Assembly (NCBI GenBank): GCA_022564695.1
Contig: JADFKX010000004.1
Span: 1 to 32,838, forward strand
Length of the DNA stretch: 32,838 nt
Reading direction: 5' to 3'
From: Chloroflexota bacterium
Lineage (GTDB): Bacteria > Chloroflexota > Dehalococcoidia > SM23-28-2 > RBG-16-64-32
Shown here: one piece after another, positions 29,647 through 32,838 of the stretch
Numbering within the stretch: position 1 is the stretch's first letter
Layout of the letters: each line of letters opens with the position of its first letter
The notes under the pieces: generated by a model
Databases searched by the model: none
The model's input: the letters and a program-made list of their open reading frames with translations, nothing else
Told to the model about the DNA's origin: nothing
Program-made: the position numbers and the translations under genes

Positions 29647-30251
29647 CAGATTCGCTCCGACCTCATCTCGGGCGCCAGCGCCGCCCGCAGTTTCTGCATT
29701 CCCAGCCGGATACGGGTCTTGACTGTGCCCAGGGGTTGGTCCAGCCGGTCAGATATCTCCTGCTGGGTAAGCCCGCCGAAGTATGCTAGCTCAATGACCT
29801 GGCGCTGCTCCGGGGGGAGCTCCGTCAGGGAGGCGCGGACGGTGCGGGCCTGCTCGGCCAGCTGGGCGTTAAGCGCCGGATCGTTAGCTTCTCCGGCCGG
29901 GAATTCCCGTTCTTGCTCCTCCGGGGAGGCCGTCTCGTGACGCAGTCGGCGGCCGCGGGACCGTATCTCGTCCACGGCGCGGTTGCGGGTCACGGAGATC
30001 AGCCAGGTGAGGAAGCGGCCGCGCTCGGCCACGTAGCTTTCGGGCTTCCGCCACAGGCGTACGAATATCTCCTGGGAGATGTCCTGTGCCAGGTGAGCAT
30101 CTCGCAGGACCCGCAGAGCGGTTGAGTACACTAGATCACCGTACCTGTCGAATATCGCCTCAAAGGCGTGCTTGTCCTTTTGGAAGAGCCGCCGCATGAG
30201 CTCTTCGTCACCAAGCTGCTTGTAGTCCGAGTCACTATACGATACGTTCAC
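29646..30251 (-). CDS. ECF sigma factor, SigK-like
   Basis: A 201-residue ECF sigma factor. Region 2 spans about 25-100 (F-E-A-I-F-D-R-Y-G-D-L-V-Y, D-I-S-Q-E-I-F-V-R-L-W, W-L-I-S-V-T-R-N-R-A-V-D-E-I-R) and region 4 about 140-192 (L-P-P-E-Q-R-Q-V-I-E-L-A-Y, G-L-T-Q-Q-E-I-S-D-R-L, G-T-V-K-T-R-I-R-L-G). Pairing with an RskA-type gene matches the SigK/SigL group. The GTG start has only a weak AAGG upstream. It is divergent from the HtrA gene across 124 bases that should hold both promoters; I could not fix the ECF promoter motif. Confidence 0.9.
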   Translation of the reverse strand: MNVSYSDSDYKQLGDEELMRRLFQKDKHAFEAIFDRYGDLVYSTALRVLRDAHLAQDISQEIFVRLWRKPESYVAERGRFLTWLISVTRNRAVDEIRSRGRRLRHETASPEEQEREFPAGEANDPALNAQLAEQARTVRASLTELPPEQRQVIELAYFGGLTQQEISDRLDQPLGTVKTRIRLGMQKLRAALAPEMRSERI

Positions 30252-30375
30252 GTGCGCCTTGCCAGATTTGTTCCCTACCGATGGGAGCTACCGATTCAGG
30301 ATTCATTCTACACGGCGAAACCTGGCTCATGCACCCAACGTTAATTACACTGGGGCAGGTGAAAAGGAGGTCTCT

Positions 30376-31464
30376 GTGTTTCGTCCTTTGCCAGTTAGTC
30401 TTTCGGCGTTCATTCTTTCGCTGGCGATAGTCACCGCCGCCTGCGGCGGTGGTTCGGGCGAGTCCAGCGCTACGGCGACGGCTACGATGGCTCCGCCTAC
30501 GCCGCAGGTGGACAATACGCCCGACGATAAGGAGCCGCTGTACGCGCCGGACGTGGTGGAGGAGCTGACGCCATCGGTTGTGCACATCCTCAGCGAGGCG
30601 GCCACCCTGGACGTATTCGGACAGGTCACGCCGACGCGGGGGGTGGGTACTGGTTTCATCATCGATGAGGAGGGACATATCGTAACCAACAACCACGTCA
30701 TCACGGTGGACGGTGGCCAGCCGGCCCAGCAGATCACCGTCACCCTAAGCGATGGTCGCCAATTCCAGGCGCGCATCGTCGGGCGGGATCCGCCAAGCGA
30801 CCTGGCGGTGCTCCAGATCGATGCCGATGGCCTGACGCCGGTGGAGCTCGGCAGCTCCGAAGCGCTCCAGGTGGGCGATGACGTACTGGCCATAGGTAAC
30901 GCCCTTGACCTCCCCGGCGGGCCGACGGTGACGAAGGGGGTGGTCAGCGCCAAGGGACGATTGATCCAGCAGGACGGCATAACGATCCCGGACGTGATCC
31001 AGACGGATGCGGCTATCAACCCCGGGAACTCCGGTGGGCCTCTGGTGAACAGGTTCGGCCAGGTTGTGGGAATCACCACCGCCGTGATCCGCGGTGATGC
31101 CGAGGGGATCGGCCTGGTGATCTCCATCGATAGCGCACGGCCCATAGTAGAGGAGCTGATCGAAGAGGGGCAGGTGAAGCGAGGCTTGCTGGGCGTGACC
31201 ATCACGGAGATTACGCCGTCTCTGGCCGAAAGCTTTGGCCTGGCGGTGGACCGCGGCATCGGTTTGCGGGACGTGTCTGATGGCGGCCCCGCCGATGAGG
31301 CCGGCCTCCAGCCCGGGGACATCATCGTTGAACTGGGGGGTGAGGAGATTAGCAACTCGGGTGACCTGTTCAACGTGCTGGCAGAGAACCGGGCCGGAGA
31401 CACGGTCACCGTGGAGTTCTATCGCGATGGCAGCCTGGAGAGGGCTGAGATCACGCTGGGCTAG
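30376..31464 (+). CDS. htrA: HtrA/DegP-family serine protease, lipoprotein form, one PDZ domain
   Basis: Extracytoplasmic quality-control protease. The 362 residues have a lipoprotein signal (Cys23 in V-T-A-A-C), a Thr/Pro linker, a trypsin-like domain with His107 (T-N-N-H-V-I), Asp142 (S-D-L-A-V-L) and Ser219 (G-N-S-G-G-P), and one C-terminal PDZ domain (about 265-362, containing G-L-L-G-V-T and A-G-L-Q-P-G-D-I-I). I choose the GTG at 30376 because AAAGGAGG (30363-30370) lies five bases before it and the signal peptide starts there; an earlier in-frame ATG at 30259 would bury the signal. It is divergent from the sigma/anti-sigma pair. Confidence 0.94.
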   Translation: MFRPLPVSLSAFILSLAIVTAACGGGSGESSATATATMAPPTPQVDNTPDDKEPLYAPDVVEELTPSVVHILSEAATLDVFGQVTPTRGVGTGFIIDEEGHIVTNNHVITVDGGQPAQQITVTLSDGRQFQARIVGRDPPSDLAVLQIDADGLTPVELGSSEALQVGDDVLAIGNALDLPGGPTVTKGVVSAKGRLIQQDGITIPDVIQTDAAINPGNSGGPLVNRFGQVVGITTAVIRGDAEGIGLVISIDSARPIVEELIEEGQVKRGLLGVTITEITPSLAESFGLAVDRGIGLRDVSDGGPADEAGLQPGDIIVELGGEEISNSGDLFNVLAENRAGDTVTVEFYRDGSLERAEITLG

Positions 31465-31471
31465 CGCATGA

Positions 31472-31477
31472 TATAGT
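31472..31477 (+). promoter_or_regulatory. Possible -10 (TATAGT) for the BtuF-like gene
   Basis: TATAGT ends ten bases before the ATG at 31488 and no ribosome site is present, consistent with a leaderless transcript. No convincing -35 hexamer was found, so this may instead be chance within a short gap after htrA. Confidence 0.3.
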
Positions 31478-31487
31478 GGATTCCAGC

Positions 31488-32303
31488 ATGCGCTACGTGG
31501 ATGCGCTGAAGAGGACCCTGGAGGTGAAGTCGCCGCCGCGGCGTATCGTTTCGCTGGTGCCAAGCCTGACGGAGGCGTTGTTCGCGTTCGGTCTGGACAA
31601 GGTGATCGTGGGCGTCACCACCTTCTGCGTGGAGCCGAAGGAGGCCGTCGCCACCAAGCCAAAGGTGGGCGGGACAAAGACCCTGAAAGTAGACCAGGTG
31701 CTGGCGCTCCAGCCGGATCTGGTGGTGGTCAGCGCCGAGGAGAACCGCAAGGAGGACATCCAGGCGCTGGTTCGCGAGGGGCTGAACGTGTTCGTGACGT
31801 TGCCCGAGACGGTGCCCGACGCCATCGACCTGATGGAGCAGCTGGCGGAGATGACGGGCGCCGGCGCCGCTAGCGGGCGCATCGTAAAGGCGGCGAGACG
31901 GGCGCTGGCCGAGGTACAGGCGAGAACCGACGGCCGAGAGCCTGTGCGTACGTTTTGTCCTATCTGGCGCAACCCCTGGATGACCATCGGTCCCCACACC
32001 TACATGCACGACTTCATCACGGTGTGCGGCGGCGTCAACGTGTTCGAATGGCGGCACGAGCGGTATCCGCGGGTAGAGCTGAGAGAGATGGCGGAGCGCG
32101 ACCCTGAGGTGGTATTGTTGCCGGACGAGCCGTACCGCTTCGGGGCCAAGCACGTGCCGGAGATCGCCGCCTTCCGGGACGTCCACGCGGTGCGCGAGCG
32201 TCGTATCTATTTATTGGAGGGTAAGCATCTGTCCTGGTACGGGCCGCGGATAGTGGAAAGCCTGCGTTATGTGTGCGGGCTGATCGAGAGGAACGGCGCT
32301 TGA
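31488..32303 (+). CDS. BtuF-like cobalamin/metal-chelate-binding protein without signal peptide
   Basis: A 271-residue protein of the periplasmic binding protein type 2 (BtuF/FhuD) fold: R-I-V-S-L-V-P-S-L-T-E-A-L-F-A-F-G near the N terminus, then V-L-A-L-Q-P-D-L-V-V-V-S, and W-M-T-I-G-P-H-T-Y-M-H-D in the second lobe. Standard members carry an export signal; this one starts almost directly at the first strand, and the upstream frame (GTG 31476) adds only four residues. It may be cytoplasmic, or have lost transport function. No btuC or btuD gene is adjacent. Ligand assignment to cobalamin is by family resemblance only. Confidence 0.8.
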   Translation: MRYVDALKRTLEVKSPPRRIVSLVPSLTEALFAFGLDKVIVGVTTFCVEPKEAVATKPKVGGTKTLKVDQVLALQPDLVVVSAEENRKEDIQALVREGLNVFVTLPETVPDAIDLMEQLAEMTGAGAASGRIVKAARRALAEVQARTDGREPVRTFCPIWRNPWMTIGPHTYMHDFITVCGGVNVFEWRHERYPRVELREMAERDPEVVLLPDEPYRFGAKHVPEIAAFRDVHAVRERRIYLLEGKHLSWYGPRIVESLRYVCGLIERNGA

Positions 32304-32335
32304 GAGGCTTGCCGGTTGGGAGTATCCTATAGATT

Positions 32336-32358
32336 GGAGCGTATGAGTTCTGCGCTCC
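32336..32358 (+). promoter_or_regulatory. Stem-loop just before the htpX ribosome site
   Basis: GGAGCG (32336-32341) and CGCTCC (32353-32358) form a perfect 6-bp stem with an 11-base loop. It abuts GAGGTGA, the likely ribosome site of htpX. It could be an operator dyad or a leader hairpin; it does not match the CIRCE consensus of HrcA. Confidence 0.35.
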
Positions 32359-32372
32359 GAGGTGAAAGATAG

Positions 32373-32838
32373 ATGAAAGCTATAAAGACGGTAGCTCTTC
32401 TCGCTCTACTATCGGCTATATTTCTGGTCGTTGGGTTTCTCCTGGCCGGGGTGACGGGGCTCATTGTAGCCATCGTCGGGGCCTTGGCTATGAACTTCTT
32501 CTCCTACTGGTCATCGGACAAGCTGGTGTTGAGGTTAACGGGCGCGCGGGAGGTGACGCCGGATCAGGAGCCGCACCTGCACCGCATCGTCGATGAGGTG
32601 TCGGCGATGGCGGGGATGCCCAAGCCGAAGGTCTACATAATGCAGAACGACGCGCCCAACGCCTTCGCTACCGGGCGCAACGCCACACACGCGGCTATAG
32701 CGGTCACCACCGGCATCATGCGCATCCTGGACGACCGCGAGCTGACGGCGGTGCTGGGTCACGAGCTGGCGCACATACGCAACCATGACATCCTGGTGAG
32801 CGCCATTGCGGTGACGATAGGGGCCGCGATCGGGTTCC
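32373..32838 (+). CDS. htpX: Membrane zinc metalloprotease HtpX, N-terminal part (runs off window)
   Basis: Membrane quality-control protease of the M48 family. About 155 codons are visible and the frame stays open to the window end. Two hydrophobic helices (about 7-24 and 26-45) are followed by the family segment N-F-F-S-Y-W-S-S-D-K and M-P-K-P-K-V-Y-I-M. The zinc site H-E-L-A-H (His130, Glu131, His134) continues as I-R-N-H-D. The ATG at 32373 has AGGTGA upstream. The third zinc ligand lies beyond the window. It sits in a neighbourhood with HtrA and an envelope-type sigma/anti-sigma pair. Confidence 0.93.
   Translation, partial: MKAIKTVALLALLSAIFLVVGFLLAGVTGLIVAIVGALAMNFFSYWSSDKLVLRLTGAREVTPDQEPHLHRIVDEVSAMAGMPKPKVYIMQNDAPNAFATGRNATHAAIAVTTGIMRILDDRELTAVLGHELAHIRNHDILVSAIAVTIGAAIGF

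Noticed and set aside
30345..31409. 354-codon frame antisense to htrA
   Set aside because: Ser/Pro/Arg-rich shadow; the + strand carries the protease triad and PDZ domain.

Overview
The window is GC-rich and densely packed. It reads as chromosome of an aerobic, single-membrane bacterium, most likely a Chloroflexota member (Dehalococcoidia/SAR202-like). This assignment is an inference from gene content: many lipoproteins with acidic or Gly/Asp linkers, a sortase, Pro-Thr-rich surface proteins, an ECF sigma factor paired with a DUF5667-type membrane protein, a DUF3179 lipoprotein, an actinobacteria-like SigK/RskA pair, and a heme-copper oxidase cluster. I see no rRNA, tRNA, CRISPR array, transposase, integrase or phage genes.

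Layout. 1-3.5 kb: tail of a Pro-Thr-repeat protein, a convergent sortase, an ECF sigma/DUF5667 pair, and a GreA-type transcription factor carrying an extra N-terminal helical domain. 3.5-7.4 kb: citrate synthase (-), DUF3179 lipoprotein (+), then a cupredoxin lipoprotein and a PD-(D/E)XK-like protein (-). 7.5-14.3 kb: a complete aa3-type cytochrome c oxidase block on the + strand (ctaA, ctaB, coxB, coxA, coxC, subunit IV, ctaG), preceded by a strong promoter and a roughly 200-nt leader that can fold. 14.3-18.2 kb, - strand: an ABC-2 exporter, a thioredoxin-fold lipoprotein with a CX4C motif, and an unusual ABM-membrane-cupredoxin fusion. 18.3-24.3 kb, mostly +: NAD synthetase, a HAD phosphatase, and the TldD/TldE protease pair, with a tiny membrane protein on the other strand. 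24.3-28.8 kb, -: a GltD-type flavoprotein, then zur-znuA-znuC-znuB, whose promoter carries two dyads that look like Fur-family boxes. 28.9-32.8 kb: SigK-like sigma and RskA-like anti-sigma (-), divergent from an HtrA lipoprotein protease (+), followed by a BtuF-like protein without signal peptide and the 5' part of htpX.

How it fits together. The middle is a respiratory module: heme O/A synthesis, the oxidase subunits and an assembly factor, flanked by two paralogous cupredoxins and a redox-active lipoprotein that plausibly serve copper or electron handling outside the membrane. The right end combines zinc homeostasis with envelope stress and proteolysis. Several genes have -10-like hexamers almost touching the start codon, suggesting leaderless mRNAs. 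Convergent genes meet with almost no space between stop codons. The items most worth a second look are the ABM-TM-cupredoxin fusion and its exporter-linked operon, the helical-domain-GreA fusion, the folded leader before ctaA, and the twin boxes in the zur promoter.
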